A stretch of DNA of 64,000 nt from Rhynchopus euleeides. Taxonomy: Eukaryota > Euglenozoa > Diplonemea > Diplonemida > Diplonemidae. A program made the position numbers and the translations under genes. Positions 19,482 to 31,200 of this stretch are shown here, in pieces (positions within the stretch are counted from its first letter, which is position 1; every line of letters starts with the position of its first letter). The DNA is taken from positions 1,798,001 through 1,862,000 of the forward strand of contig OY723259.1 of NCBI GenBank assembly GCA_963210315.1. The letters are read 5' to 3'. A model generated the notes under the pieces. It was not told where the DNA came from. It was given only the letters and a program-made list of their open reading frames with translations, and searched no databases.

Positions 19482-20348
19482 ATGTGTCGCAGAATGGGAC
19501 AGGTGCTCAGTTCCGGAAGGTCGTGCTTGCCTGTCACAGGACACACCTACAAGGGCTTGTTCCGCTACCTCTTTGTCTCCCTTGCAGACCTCATGCATTT
19601 CCGGTATGCAGACATCCCCTGGCACTTCTGGGGATGCAAGGATGAGTCAGCCCGGATTCCCTTCTTGCGTGCTCGGATCTCAGGGCATATATTTCACTGG
19701 TTGATGGAGCATGCCGAAAAGGGATCAACGCGCAATGCCTACGTACACAGTCTCCATCATTGGTGGGCTCCAGAAGATGCAGTGCCTCTGCAGAACAACG
19801 ACGAATTTGAAGAAGCAGAGAACGGACATCGCAAGAAAGATGCCGTTACAATCGCCAGCTCCGCAACTTACGAGAGAGATCTTGCGATGGCAGAAGAGAA
19901 GCGGCGCGCATCGGGCATGCCTTGGAAGGTTGCGCACCTGTCGCAGGACGGGATCCTCGGGTATAGAGAAGTCATCCTGTGTCCGTGTCTGCACACCCGA
20001 CACGCTCATAGATTGGCTGTGTATGTTCTTTGCACACAGTTGACACAGCTGCAGAAGGGGTTTGTGCACTGCAACACACAGGACTTCGTTGAACCCATCA
20101 GCGCGCCCTACTTCCTGTCCCGGTTCCCCGAAGGACACCGCAAATTATCGCTCTGCTTGTGCAAAATGCCAATCCCGCTGGGGGCGACTTTCACACCATT
20201 CGTGTCATCCGAGGCGACTTTGAGCACGCTTGACCAACGCGCACAGCAGGAGGGGGATGACAGTTCTGACGAAGAAGATGAGGCCTGCAGGATGGCTTGT
20301 CTTGCCCAAGGTGTAACACAACTACGACAGGCGATGGCCGCACTTTGA
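19482..20348 (+). CDS. P2 copy 1, C-terminal ORF with HFRYADIP and HSLHHWWAPEDA
   Basis: 288 codons, of which the first ~25 are probably out of the true frame. Conserved with P1 are MHFRYADIP, HSLHHWWAPEDAVPL, TYERDLAMAEE, an ILCPCLHTRHAH block and LSLCLCK. It ends in an acidic tail (SSDEEDEA) and lacks the zinc fingers of P1. The conservation across two transposon families argues for a functional element-encoded protein, but I cannot assign it to a DDE, HUH or tyrosine recombinase family by eye. Confidence 0.6.
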   Translation: MCRRMGQVLSSGRSCLPVTGHTYKGLFRYLFVSLADLMHFRYADIPWHFWGCKDESARIPFLRARISGHIFHWLMEHAEKGSTRNAYVHSLHHWWAPEDAVPLQNNDEFEEAENGHRKKDAVTIASSATYERDLAMAEEKRRASGMPWKVAHLSQDGILGYREVILCPCLHTRHAHRLAVYVLCTQLTQLQKGFVHCNTQDFVEPISAPYFLSRFPEGHRKLSLCLCKMPIPLGATFTPFVSSEATLSTLDQRAQQEGDDSSDEEDEACRMACLAQGVTQLRQAMAAL

Positions 20349-20663
20349 CACCTCAAATTCTAACCGCTCACCTCCGCAGGTGCAGCCGCTACCAGGAGGA
20401 TAGGTAGGTAGTCCAGAGTCCGGGGAAACTGACAGAAGCAAAACAAGCCCCTCCCCATCCCTCTTCCACCATGATTTTACCCCCCACGCCAGTAGACTGT
20501 AACTATATCATGGGAAAAATGGATGAAAATAGGTGAAAAGACTCCCGCTAGGGGGAGTCAGACTCCCCCTAGCGGGAGTATAGACTCCCGCTAGCGGGAG
20601 TCTTTGACACCCGCTCAGACTCCCGCTCCCAGACTCCCGCTAGGGCCGCTGGAGTCCACCGTG

Positions 20664-21201
20664 CACCTCGCTGTTCCCCATGTAACTCCTGCCTTTGATT
20701 GTTCTTTTTCCTTTCTTATTATGCTTCGCTGCGGCAGGTTTAGATTGCCCAGCGTTTCCCCGACACCGTTTTCCCCCCCTGTGCCAAGCGTGCCTTCTCC
20801 CCTCAGCATGAGCTATGCCAAAAAAAAAAAGGAACCTCTTCACAAGAATGGGTTCAGTCTTGGGGAAGGCACTCCGCCAAAACAAGAGTCATACTGGAAA
20901 AGCAAATGATGCTCATGCAAGAAGCACGCAACGCGTCAGAAAACTGCAGATCGGGCGTGTGGTTTCTTTATTTTAATTACTAGTTACGAGCGACGAAGCG
21001 TAGCGAAGTCGCGAAGTAACGAAGGAAATCGTACGACTGAAGCTTTGGATTAGCACCTCATGCCACTTCACAGGGCCTCAACACAGCCTTGAGACAGCAA
21101 GTGTGCGCTCAACAAAAAGTAGTCCGGAACTGTTCTCCCACAGTTGCTGGACAGGGTGTCTATAATAAAGCGAAAGGAGTACGATTTTTTGTGACGTCGT
21201 T
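20664..21201. other. Spacer between P2 copy 1 and the hAT element, holding repeat A
   Basis: T-rich sequence, an A10 run at 20820, then repeat A copy 2 directly adjoining the hAT terminal repeat. No gene seen. Confidence 0.5.
20979..21190 (+). repeat. Dispersed repeat A, copy 2
   Basis: 212 bases from ACTAGTTACGAGCGACGAAG to AAAGGAGTACGATTTT. Nearly identical to the inverse copies at 55869-56078 and 61568-61777, and related to 1846 and 52841. AAATCGTAC near the left side and GTACGATTT at the right end form an inverted pair. Confidence 0.85.
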
Positions 21202-21486
21202 CATGGATATATTCAGACCTTATTAAGAGATTCCGCGTTTTAACCTCTTAATTCTAAGACCTTAGTTTTTCTGCAGGGGTTTCCCTATTGGGAAGGGGTT
21301 ACAGAACATCTTTGCTCAGAAACTGACCTCGGCTCGACGGACTAGGATGGTATCAGCCCAGGAATCTCTCATCCCACCCCCAATCCTGCAAAAGCCTGCA
21401 CGGTCCAAATAACATTCGCTTTTTTGCATGCTTGTATGTATGCGCGTTCCTCACTTCCACACCTGGCACACACAAGCAGCCGCAAT

Positions 21487-24400
21487 ATGGCAAAGAGAGC
21501 GGCTGACTCCGATGAGGATTCTATTACTGCGGAGCTGTCACAGGCACAAACTGTTGCCGTAGATGCTGCAGCCCTGTTGCTGCAGAAAAAGGCGAAGTCG
21601 TTTCTGGTGGACCTGGCGAAGGCGGAGGGGGTGGAGGCGGCCGGCACGAAGCCCCAGCTGGCCACAGCCATTGCCAAGGCCCGCATCCTGGCTGGCGAAA
21701 GAGGCACGGAGGAGGAGGAAAAGCCCAAAAAGAAGCGGGGCAAGAAGGCGGGGGCGAAGACTGCTGCCAGGAGGCAGCTCGCGCAGGACCTGGGGGCCCT
21801 GGCAGATCCCCCGGCGGAGGACGTTGGTGACGACGCGCCGGCCGCACCCCCTGCTGACCCCCCACCTGCCCCCTCCCAGAGGAAGGTACTGGGCGATGCT
21901 CTCCGCAGGGAGATGAAGAAGCACACCGACTGTGTCTGCGTGAAGGTCGGCGACATCAAATCACACTACAGGAATTCCAAGCAGCTGACGAGCGTTTACG
22001 CAGCGGCTCAGGAGGTCCCCTCCTGCGATATCTGCGAGGTGTTGTGGATGCCCCATGTCCAGGCAGGCGACCTGGGGGACCACTTCACCGGCAGCAAGCA
22101 CGTGGGGAAGAAATCAAGGCAGAAGAAGGGGGAAGAGGGGCAGGTCACAATTGTGACTGCATTTGAAGCGAGTGAAACCGCTCTGCATGACAAAATCGCG
22201 AAAGGGGTGCTCTACACGGGGATCACAGCGGGCGCGATGCAGGGTGTACTCTCCTGCCTCGCAGGCACACGCATCCCCAAGGACCCCCCGAAGGTTGCTC
22301 CGCTGGTGAAGAAGCTGGGCGACGAGCTGACGAAGGACAGCGAGAAGGTCATCACGGCCAAGCTGAAGGGGGGGAGGTACTGCATGTCGCATGACAACAG
22401 TGGGATTGGCGACACGAAGGCGACGGCCATCATCCTCAGCGCTGTAGGATTCGCCGCATCGCTGATCTTCATACGTCCGGAGGAGCGGAGGGGGAGCCAG
22501 ACCGGGGTCGAGCTGTCGCAGGACATCAAGCGCGAGCTGACGCGCCTCAGCTTGCCCCCCCCCTTCCTCATCAGATCCGACAAGGGCGGGTCCAACGCAG
22601 CTGCAAGCCGTGAACTCGCCGAAGCATTCGGTGTCCCCTTCGTGTCGTGCGTCCCACACTTGGTGAACAACTGTGGCGACGTCTGCGAGACCTGGATGCT
22701 GGCCAACCTGGAGAAGAAGTTCCCGGGGTGTGCCGCCTTCGAGGTGTCCCGCCTACTCAACAACTTGCTGGGCGGGGATGAGAACAAGTATCGGCACAGA
22801 CGGTGGGTCGAAGTGCAGATGGAGTGTCTCTCCGGAGTTGCTGTGTCATCGCTGGAGACCATCCTCGGGGAAGTCGAAGAACTCAGGGAGGACTGCACGC
22901 CGCAGGAGGAAGCCGATCTCTTCGAATCGTGCGCCGGGAAGATCCGTGCAGCCCTCCGCCAGCCGAACGAGGCAGTCTCCACCGCTACCACCCTCAAGGA
23001 TATCCTTCCAGCAGCGCATGCTGTTCTCGACGCTGCAAAAAAGAACAACACAAAGGAGAAGGTGCCGGCTGTGAAGTGCCCCCTCCCAGGTGATACTCGG
23101 TACTCGTCTCGCATCGAAGTGTACACCCACGTGCGCCAGCGCATGAAGGCGCTGTTCGTGTTCGTGAGCACCGAGCTCCAACAGGGCAGTACGACACCCA
23201 GCATGGGGAAGCTGGGCCAGCTGCTCAAGGATCTGGGGGTCACACGGCTGGAGAAGGAGTTGCTGGAGATGGAGCGGGCAAATTCGCCGATCATGGAGCT
23301 GCTGGCTTCCTACACCACCCCCTCGAAGAAGTCGCACAGCCACTCTGTTTGGGGTGACATGGAGGGGAAGATTCAGGACCTTGACAACATCGCGTACGCC
23401 AAGACGGAAAAAGAGAAAGAATTTCTCGAGCGGGAAAAGAAGTCCCTGGAAGACCTGCTGGATGCCAAGTCCCCAGTCGCAGCTGTCCTCTCAGAGGAGC
23501 TGAAGGTGCGGTGGTGGGGGAACAAGTCGGAGGGGTCGTACTACTACTGGAAGGCGATGAGACACGTGAACCCACGTGCTGTCAAGATCATGGGGAACAC
23601 TGACAACCTGATGTCCTTCCAGGATATCACTGCCTGGATTCCGGCGTTCCGTGAAGTCGAGGAGGCGGCGTGGGTAGAGTATGTGGATCACTCCAAGAAG
23701 GAGGGCATGAAGGGCGATGTGGACTCCTTCTGGCTGAACTACGGGGAGTGCGCGCTGCGTACTCTGTGCCTTGNNNNNNNNNNNNNNNNNNNNNNNNNNN
23801 NNNNNNNNNNNNNNNNNNNNNNNNNNNNNNNNNNNNNNNNNNNNNNNNNNNNNNNNNNNNNNNNNNNNNNNNNNNNNNNNNNNNNNNNNNNNNNNNNNNN
23901 NNNNNNNNNNNNNNNNNNNNNNNNNNNNNNNNNNNNNNNNNNNNNNNNNNNNNNNNNNNNNNNNNNNNNNNNNGCACACCGACTGTGTCTGCGTGAAGGT
24001 CGGCGACATCAAATCACACTACAGGAATTCCAAGCAGCTGACGAGCGTTTACGCAGCGGCTCAGGAGGTCCCCTCCTGCGATATCTGCGAGGTGTTGTGG
24101 ATGCCCCATGTCCAGGCAGGCGACCTGGGGGACCACTTCACCGGCAGCAAGCACGTGGGGAAGAAATCAAGGCAGAAGAAGGGGGAAGAGGGGCAGGTCA
24201 CAATTGTGACTGCATTTGAAGCGAGTGAAACCGCTCTGCATGACAAAATCGCGAAAGGGGTGCTCTACACGGGGATCACAGCGGGCGCGATGCAGGGTGT
24301 ACTCTCCTGCCTCGCAGGCACACGCATCCCCAAGGACCCCCCGAAGGTTGCTCCGCTGGTGAAGAAGCTGGGCGACGAGCTGACGAAGGACAGCGAGAAG

Positions 24401-26134
24401 GTCATCACGGCCAAGCTGAAGGGGGGGAGGTACTGCATGTCGCATGACAACAGTGGGATTGGCGACACGAAGGCGACGGCCATCATCCTCAGCGCTGTAG
24501 GATTCGCCGCATCGCTGATCTTCATACGTCCGGAGGAGCGGAGGGGGAGCCAGACCGGGGTCGAGCTGTCGCAGGACATCAAGCGCGAGCTGACGCGCCT
24601 CAGCTTGCCCCCCCCCTTCCTCATCAGATCCGACAAGGGCGGGTCCAACGCAGCTGCAAGCCGTGAACTCGCCGAAGCATTCGGTGTCCCCTTCGTGTCG
24701 TGCGTCCCACACTTGGTGAACAACTGTGGCGACGTCTGCGAGACCTGGATGCTGGCCAACCTGGAGAAGAAGTTCCCGGGGTGTGCCGCCTTCGAGGTGT
24801 CCCGCCTACTCAACAACTTGCTGGGCGGGGATGAGAACAAGTATCGGCACAGACGGTGGGTCGAAGTGCAGATGGAGTGTCTCTCCGGAGTTGCTGTGTC
24901 ATCGCTGGAGACCATCCTCGGGGAAGTCGAAGAACTCAGGGAGGACTGCACGCCGCAGGAGGAAGCCGATCTCTTCGAATCGTGCGCCGGGAAGATCCGT
25001 GCAGCCCTCCGCCAGCCGAACGAGGCAGTCTCCACCGCTACCACCCTCAAGGATATCCTTCCAGCAGCGCATGCTGTTCTCGACGCTGCAAAAAAGAACA
25101 ACACAAAGGAGAAGGTGCCGGCTGTGAAGTGCCCCCTCCCAGGTGATACTCGGTACTCGTCTCGCATCGAAGTGTACACCCACGTGCGCCAGCGCATGAA
25201 GGCGCTGTTCGTGTTCGTGAGCACCGAGCTCCAACAGGGCAGTACGACACCCAGCATGGGGAAGCTGGGCCAGCTGCTCAAGGATCTGGGGGTCACACGG
25301 CTGGAGAAGGAGTTGCTGGAGATGGAGCGGGCAAATTCGCCGATCATGGAGCTGCTGGCTTCCTACACCACCCCCTCGAAGAAGTCGCACAGCCACTCTG
25401 TTTGGGGTGACATGGAGGGGAAGATTCAGGACCTTGACAACATCGCGTACGCCAAGACGGAAAAAGAGAAAGAATTTCTCGAGCGGGAAAAGAAGTCCCT
25501 GGAAGACCTGCTGGATGCCAAGTCCCCAGTCGCAGCTGTCCTCTCAGAGGAGCTGAAGGTGCGGTGGTGGGGGAACAAGTCGGAGGGGTCGTACTACTAC
25601 TGGAAGGCGATGAGACACGTGAACCCACGTGCTGTCAAGATCATGGGGAACACTGACAACCTGATGTCCTTCCAGGATATCACTGCCTGGATTCCGGCGT
25701 TCCGTGAAGTCGAGGAGGCGGCGTGGGTAGAGTATGTGGATCACTCCAAGAAGGAGGGCATGAAGGGCGATGTGGACTCCTTCTGGCTGAACTACGGGGA
25801 GTGCGCGCTGCGTACTCTGTGCCTTGATCTGCTGGCGGTGACTGCATCGACTCTGGGGTGTGACAGCGTGTTTTCTATCGCGCGCCGTGTGCTCCCCCCG
25901 TCCCGCATGGCAGCGCACGCATCAACTCGGGCCCGAATCCTCTTCCATGCCTGCAACCAGGACCTACCCAACCAGTTCGACCGGACCCTGCGGAAGGGCT
26001 ATCCTGCTGCGACTGGGCCGAAAGTCGTCGAGTGGGAGGACGACATTCTCCAGCCCACCACCATCCCGAAGAATGTGCTGGCTTCTTTCGAAGAGGCAGT
26101 CTCTGCCATCAATGCACACGCGTACACCGCGTGA
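21487..26134 (+). CDS. hAT-family transposase, split by assembly gap with duplicated flanks
   Basis: Start chosen at ATG 21487; an upstream in-frame ATG at 21424 is less likely. The Lys/Ala-rich N-terminus is followed by a zinc-finger-like CDIC..HFTGSKH near residue 180-205 (BED/C2H2 type), a candidate catalytic aspartate region HDNSGIGD, RSDKGGSN near 364, the hAT-typical C-x2-H in SCVPHLVNN near 388, GDTRYSS, and at the end the dimerisation hallmark LLAVTASTLGCDSVFSIARR..RARILFHACNQ. Bases 21921-23773 reappear unchanged at 23974-25826 after 200 N. With one copy removed, the frame is continuous for about 864 codons to the stop at 26134. The intact frame suggests recent activity. Confidence 0.8.
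23774..23973. other. Assembly gap of 200 N
   Basis: Exactly 200 N. The 1853 bases before and after are the same sequence, so the gap most likely has zero or negative true length. Confidence 0.95.
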
Positions 26135-26597
26135 GATGATCCGCTGAGCGGCAAAACTCCAACCTGTATTCTGCTGCCGCTCTGTGACTCAAGCGTACTT
26201 TTGCAGTGTGGCATTTCTCTCACACTATGTTGCCACTTGCTGCCACGCAAATAAGAGTCCTCGTGGGGGATGTGAGTGTTGGAGTCAACTGAGTGTGTGG
26301 TGGGGGGGGGGGGGGCACGAACGTGCGTGTGGTGGGGGCGCGGGGGGCGGGTGTGTGCAGGAACCTGCTGGGTTCACCCGCTGTCAACGTAATATTGCTG
26401 AAGATCGAACTAAGGTCTTAACCTCTGAGTGTAAGACCTTAAAGAGGTTACACTAAGAGGTTTAAGACCTTAATTAAGGGGATTCAGATGTTGGGCTTTT
26501 TTGGGCCGTTTATGGACTAAGGTCTTAATCTAAGAGGAGGAGGAGGTAGATTTGGCGAAAAAAATTCCTCTCTTATTAAGATCTGAATACATCCATG

Positions 26598-27552
26598 GTC
26601 GTTGTGTGGTTTTCCCACCCACCCCCCCCTCGTTGCCTCTGCCTCTATCACCTCTCCCTGTCCTCCGAAGAGCACTGGACAGAGGTGGAGTGCCAGAAGT
26701 AAGCCACTACCCTTCAGTCAAGCGGGCATCTATCTCTGGCCAGCTCACCAACGGAAGTGACTATAAGGTCCCCTGGGGCCTTCGCTCTGGGCACAGGACA
26801 GCGGCTGACGCGACAGCCCTGCGTTCTGCGTTGTGTGGGGTGGTTGCCGACAGAGCAGGGACCCAGCGGACCTCTGCAAGATGAACCGCACGGCGTGTGG
26901 CACGCAGAGGGGATGGGGAGGGAGTGGTGGGTTTGTACACGAGCATCCTTCCTTCACCGAGCAGTGCGATCGATGCCTTCCCCCCCCCCCCCCCCCCTCC
27001 TCCATCCACCCTGCATAACGAGTGAAGGGAGATCATCCTTGTGCTTCCTTTTACTTCTATTTCAATGCCCCCCCCCCTTCCTCCACCCCCTTCCCAACAC
27101 ACACCCTGCCATCACAGATGACCCTCCCTGCAAATTGGGGTGAAGGGTAACCGCCTCTACACCTACCCTGCCCCCCCCCCCCCCCCCCATTCCTTCCTAT
27201 CACAACTCCCATCACAACGGCGGGAGGTGATTCGCTGAGGCGTCGCGCCGGGTAGATCGGCCGAACGTCTCGACAGACACATCGTCACGATATCCTCCCC
27301 CCCCCTCTCCCTCCCTTTTCCCCTGGTGTAGTGACTACAAAAAAGGACTAACATTGCAAGAAGGTGCTGGGAGACTTGCTTTTCCATTCACTCTCGACGA
27401 TCAAAAAACCCCCCCCCCCTTCTCCTGCATCAGTTATATATGGCAGAAGCGTAGGCAGCCAGCCTGACACTCATCAGTCAGCTGGTCAGCTGGGGCGGGG
27501 TGGGGTTCTCTAGGCGAGTTCTCCTCTGCAACGTCATATAACCCCCTTCCAC
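26598..27552. other. Upstream region of the channel gene
   Basis: C- and G-run-rich sequence (runs at 26979, 27173, 27298 and 27409) without convincing coding. A GGGGCCTTCGCT motif at 26776 resembles MITE F ends. Presumably promoter and 5' UTR of the channel gene. Confidence 0.45.
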
Positions 27553-28227
27553 ATGACGGTCCCCCAGAGGGTCGAATGCGATGCTTATTCGGGCATCACC
27601 AGCCCTGGAGCCACGCCCCTGCATGGCCAGAGCCTTCGGAACATGTCTATCAACCCCAGGATGGCTCCACCGCCTGTTGTGCTGACTGGTGATGATTCAT
27701 CCCATACTCTGCTTCCTGCAGAAAGCTTCCGTATTCTGCCCTTGTCGCCAAGGCGAGCTCCGTTGGACACCACCGTCGATACGCCACGAGAGATCCGGGA
27801 TCGGAGGGGCGATGACTCTACCGGGCTCCTGAGGATTCTGTGCGACTCTGTGAAACACCTGACGGACACCCAGGAGGCGCATGGGAGGATCCTCAACGAA
27901 TGCAGCACGTCCCTCTTACGGCTCGACAAGAAGATCGCCTCCTTGGGGAAAATCGCGGTTGCCGAGGCGGGGCTTCTCCAAGTCATGCGGAAGGACGGGC
28001 CGCGCTCCCGGGCATCCGTCACACCTGTTTCACCCAGGAAGCCTACCGTCACCGGCACCGGCATGACGGGATCTGTGGCGATGGAGGACACCCTCGAGAG
28101 AGTCCACTCGCAAGGGGTTGATCCATTCAGCGCGATGGTGAAAAGAATCCGCGCCGATTCGCCGCGACCCCCTGGGAGCCCGGAGCTCCCAGCTCTGGGG
28201 GCATCTTGCATGACGAAAGGGGGTGGC

Positions 28228-28259
<32 letters not shown>

Positions 28260-31200
28260 AACCAGGAAGGCCGGTTTCCACCCCCACGACTGCCCCCCGG
28301 CGGAGGACCCCTTCAGCTTGGAGTTGGGGGCGAGCCAGCCACTCCGAGAGGACCCCCCGGCAAGCTTGCCGGGGATTCCGACCGTCCCATCCGATGGGTC
28401 CATCGAGGTTCCTGCGGATGCTGGCATGTCATCCACTGCGGGGTGCCGCAACCGCGGGGAGGGGGTGTGCGCCGTGCAGTGCTGCTGCGACGCCCTGGAT
28501 GTCTTCGCCTCCGGACACCCCGAAGGCTTGGAGCAGTCAGACCGGATCCAAAACTATACCAAAGCGGGGTACCCACGCCCCGGCTCCTCAACAGACCGCC
28601 CCCTCAAGGGGGGGAATGGTTTGGAAAACCAATGGGGTGGCCACGATATCCCGCCATGCCCCGACGGAGCATCCCTCCCTGCCGAGGGCTGTGACGACGA
28701 GGAGATGTATTTCGACATGCGGGTGAAGAACGCGGAACGCTCCCTCGCTGCGAACAGGATGTACGAGATGGGGCCCTCTGTCATCCTCCCAGACTCCCCC
28801 CTGCGGCAGGCCCTCGATATGCTCTACGTGCTTGTCACCCTTGCAGAGCTGATCTGGATCGGGGTGGTGACGTTCTGGCCGGGGCACCTAGGCATCGCGG
28901 TGCGGGCTGCTGTCTCTGTTGTCTTTGTCACATTCCACGCTATGTTTATATACGGTGTTTCCCGCACGGCGGTGCTCACCGGATTTTCCCTGGAGGACCG
29001 CGCTGTGAAACAGATCCGGGATGTCTACATCAAAGACTGGTTCCCCTTCGACTGCCTCACCAGCTTCCCCTACGAGCTGCTGGTCGTCCCCTTCACCTGG
29101 GGACGGTTCTTCGCCTTCCCGAAGCTGCTCCACGTCTGCAGGATCAACAGCCTCTTCCGCTCGGCAAACCCGCTGAAGGAGCCCTCCGGATGGACCACCG
29201 TTGTGAAGGCAGGCTTTGGTGCTTTGTGGGTCGTCAACGTCGCGGGCCTGATGTTCGTCGGAATAGAGGGGGTGGAGGATGACGGAGTGGTCTACGCCAG
29301 GTCGTCCGAGGCACACAGCGCGATGTTCGACCAATACCTCCAGGGGATCTACTGGGCAACCGTGACGCTCTCCTCTGTGGGATACGGCGATGTCGTGCCG
29401 GGGTCGCGGTATACCCGACTCCTCGCCCTGCCCATCATCTGGTTCTCTGTGATCGTCCTGTCCTTCATGACAGGTCAAGTTGCCTCCTCTGTCATCCGCC
29501 TCGACGCCTTCCAGCAGGGAGTGCAGGAGAAGAAGTCGAAACTCTACTCCCTGATGCGCCGTTACGACGTCCCCTGGGAGGTGCAGAAGGCTGCATTCAA
29601 CATCTACCCGACCCTGCTGGAGACAAGCCTGAAAGACTACTTCGAAATACTCCGGGACCTGCCCCCATTCATGCAGGACAAGGTGATCCTCTGCATCAAG
29701 AGGAAGGTCGTGTCGCAGGTCCCCCTCTTCCAGGGAATAGACGAGCACACCCTCACAGCGCTTGCCGCAGTCACGATCCAGGTCCTGTTCGCCCCTTATG
29801 AGTACATCATAGTTGAAGGCGAGGTGGGGTATGAGATGTATTTCATAGCGCAGGGTGTTGTTGAGGTGCTGCTGTCCAACGGTGTGGGGGAGGAGTTTTG
29901 TGCGGCCACCCTGAAGTCCGGGTCGTGGTTTGGGGAGATTGCGCTTCTCAAGCACACGGAGAGGACTGCCTCGGTGAGATCAGTCACGGCGTGTTCCTGC
30001 TTCAAGCTCCCGAAGCAAGACTTCCGAGGGATTCTCAATATTTTCCCCGAGTTTGAGCGCAAGGTGCAGGAGTCTGTGGTGGAACGCATATGCGAGATCG
30101 AGCAGAACAAGCAGGACACCGCTGAGGCGTCCTGCTGCGAATTTGACGCCATCCCAGAGGCCGAATCCGACACTAGGGGGACCAACAAGGGTGCCCTGGG
30201 GCAAGGCCTCGCAGCCACGTCGTTCTTCCAAAAGGAGGTTATGGACATGGTCAGCACAGCACCTGAGGGGTCTGTGATACACAACCCGCTGGAGTTGAGC
30301 CTTCGGATGCAGGGTGGGCAGTGTGGTAGTGTGCGACGCAGGTCTCAGACACACCGAAGCCCGATGACCCCTGCGCGGAAGCTGGCGGAGAATGCAATTC
30401 CTACCATGGACAGCCCCACGGTGCATGACAGCCCGAAGCGGGCGTCGGTAGAGGGTGGTGGGGTTGCGGCTGACAGCACCAGCACATCTGCCGGGGTGGA
30501 TCACTTGGACAAGGGGTATAGCGACGAAGGCACGCTTCCTTCACGGGGAAGCTCACGAAGAGGGGACAATGCAACTGCATTCTACTCTGCAAACCCCTCG
30601 CTTGGGATAATGGTATGTTGTGTTCAGATAGTTCGGGGCGAGGGCGAGAGGGAGACGGGGCGGCGGGGGAGCAAGCCGCCATTGTCATCGTCACAGGCAG
30701 AGTCATTTGCAGCACTACCCGCTGTTTGGGCTTGATCCGTTTTTTTTTTGCTATCATGATCAGGGGTTTTTCTAGGATTCAGATTTTTCGAAACGGGGGG
30801 GGTCAGTCGTGTTTTTTGCCTCGAAAAAAATTTTCACCGTGGGGAGAACGCTCGGGCGCTTCGCGCCCTCGCTGCCAACGTGACCCCCAGCAGTCGCACC
30901 CGGCTGTTGCGACATGTGTCCTTGTGTCGTCACATCCCGATTCCTGGAGTCATGTACCGAATGTTTCCTCCCACGGTTCCTCTCCCGCTCGCGCCATCCT
31001 CAGGTATACCCCCTGATATGCCACAGCCAGAAGCGCAAGGACTTGGTTACTAGACGGGCACACGCTAGCTGGGGGGTCTGGGGGGCAGAGCCCCCCAGCC
31101 GCCGGAGGCCACGGTAGTGAACATCTGTTCATTGTGGGCGTAGATTCTGTGCGTCCTGAGGCTACTGGAGTGGTTGAATTCTGATGGGAATCGAATGACT

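Larger units (their letters stand above)
18337..20663 (+). mobile_element. DNA transposon P2, copy 1
   Basis: Ends are CACGGTGGACTCCAGC on the left and the complement on the right. Subterminal zones are arrays of the palindrome CTCCCGCTAGCGGGAG and half-sites CTAGGGGGAGTC in both orientations. A CA dinucleotide flanks both ends, consistent with a 2-bp target duplication (TA in copy 2). The interior codes for a broken protein related to that of P1. A further copy of the end sequence lies inside at 19096. Copy 2 at 54641-58102 is nearly identical apart from an insertion and a longer left array, so transposition was recent. Confidence 0.85.
21202..26597 (+). mobile_element. hAT-like autonomous DNA transposon (contains assembly gap and false duplication)
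   Basis: Imperfect ~29-bp inverted ends: left 21202-21230 (CATGGATATATTCAGACC..), right 26569-26597. GTCGTT flanks both sides (21196-21201 and 26598-26603), a possible 6-bp target duplication where 8 bp is usual for hAT. Just inside both ends lie repeated AAGACCTTA / TAAGGTCTT motifs, as expected for subterminal transposase-binding sites (21213-21265 and 26408-26545). The interior encodes one hAT-type transposase. Confidence 0.75.

Noticed and set aside
21921..25826. Genuine tandem duplication of the hAT transposase
   Set aside because: The copies are identical, separated only by exactly 200 N, and the junctions coincide with the gap edges. An assembly artefact explains this better.
28030..28451. 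Minus-strand ORFs opposite the channel N-terminus
   Set aside because: Their composition simply mirrors the GGC repeat and GC-rich third positions of the plus-strand gene.
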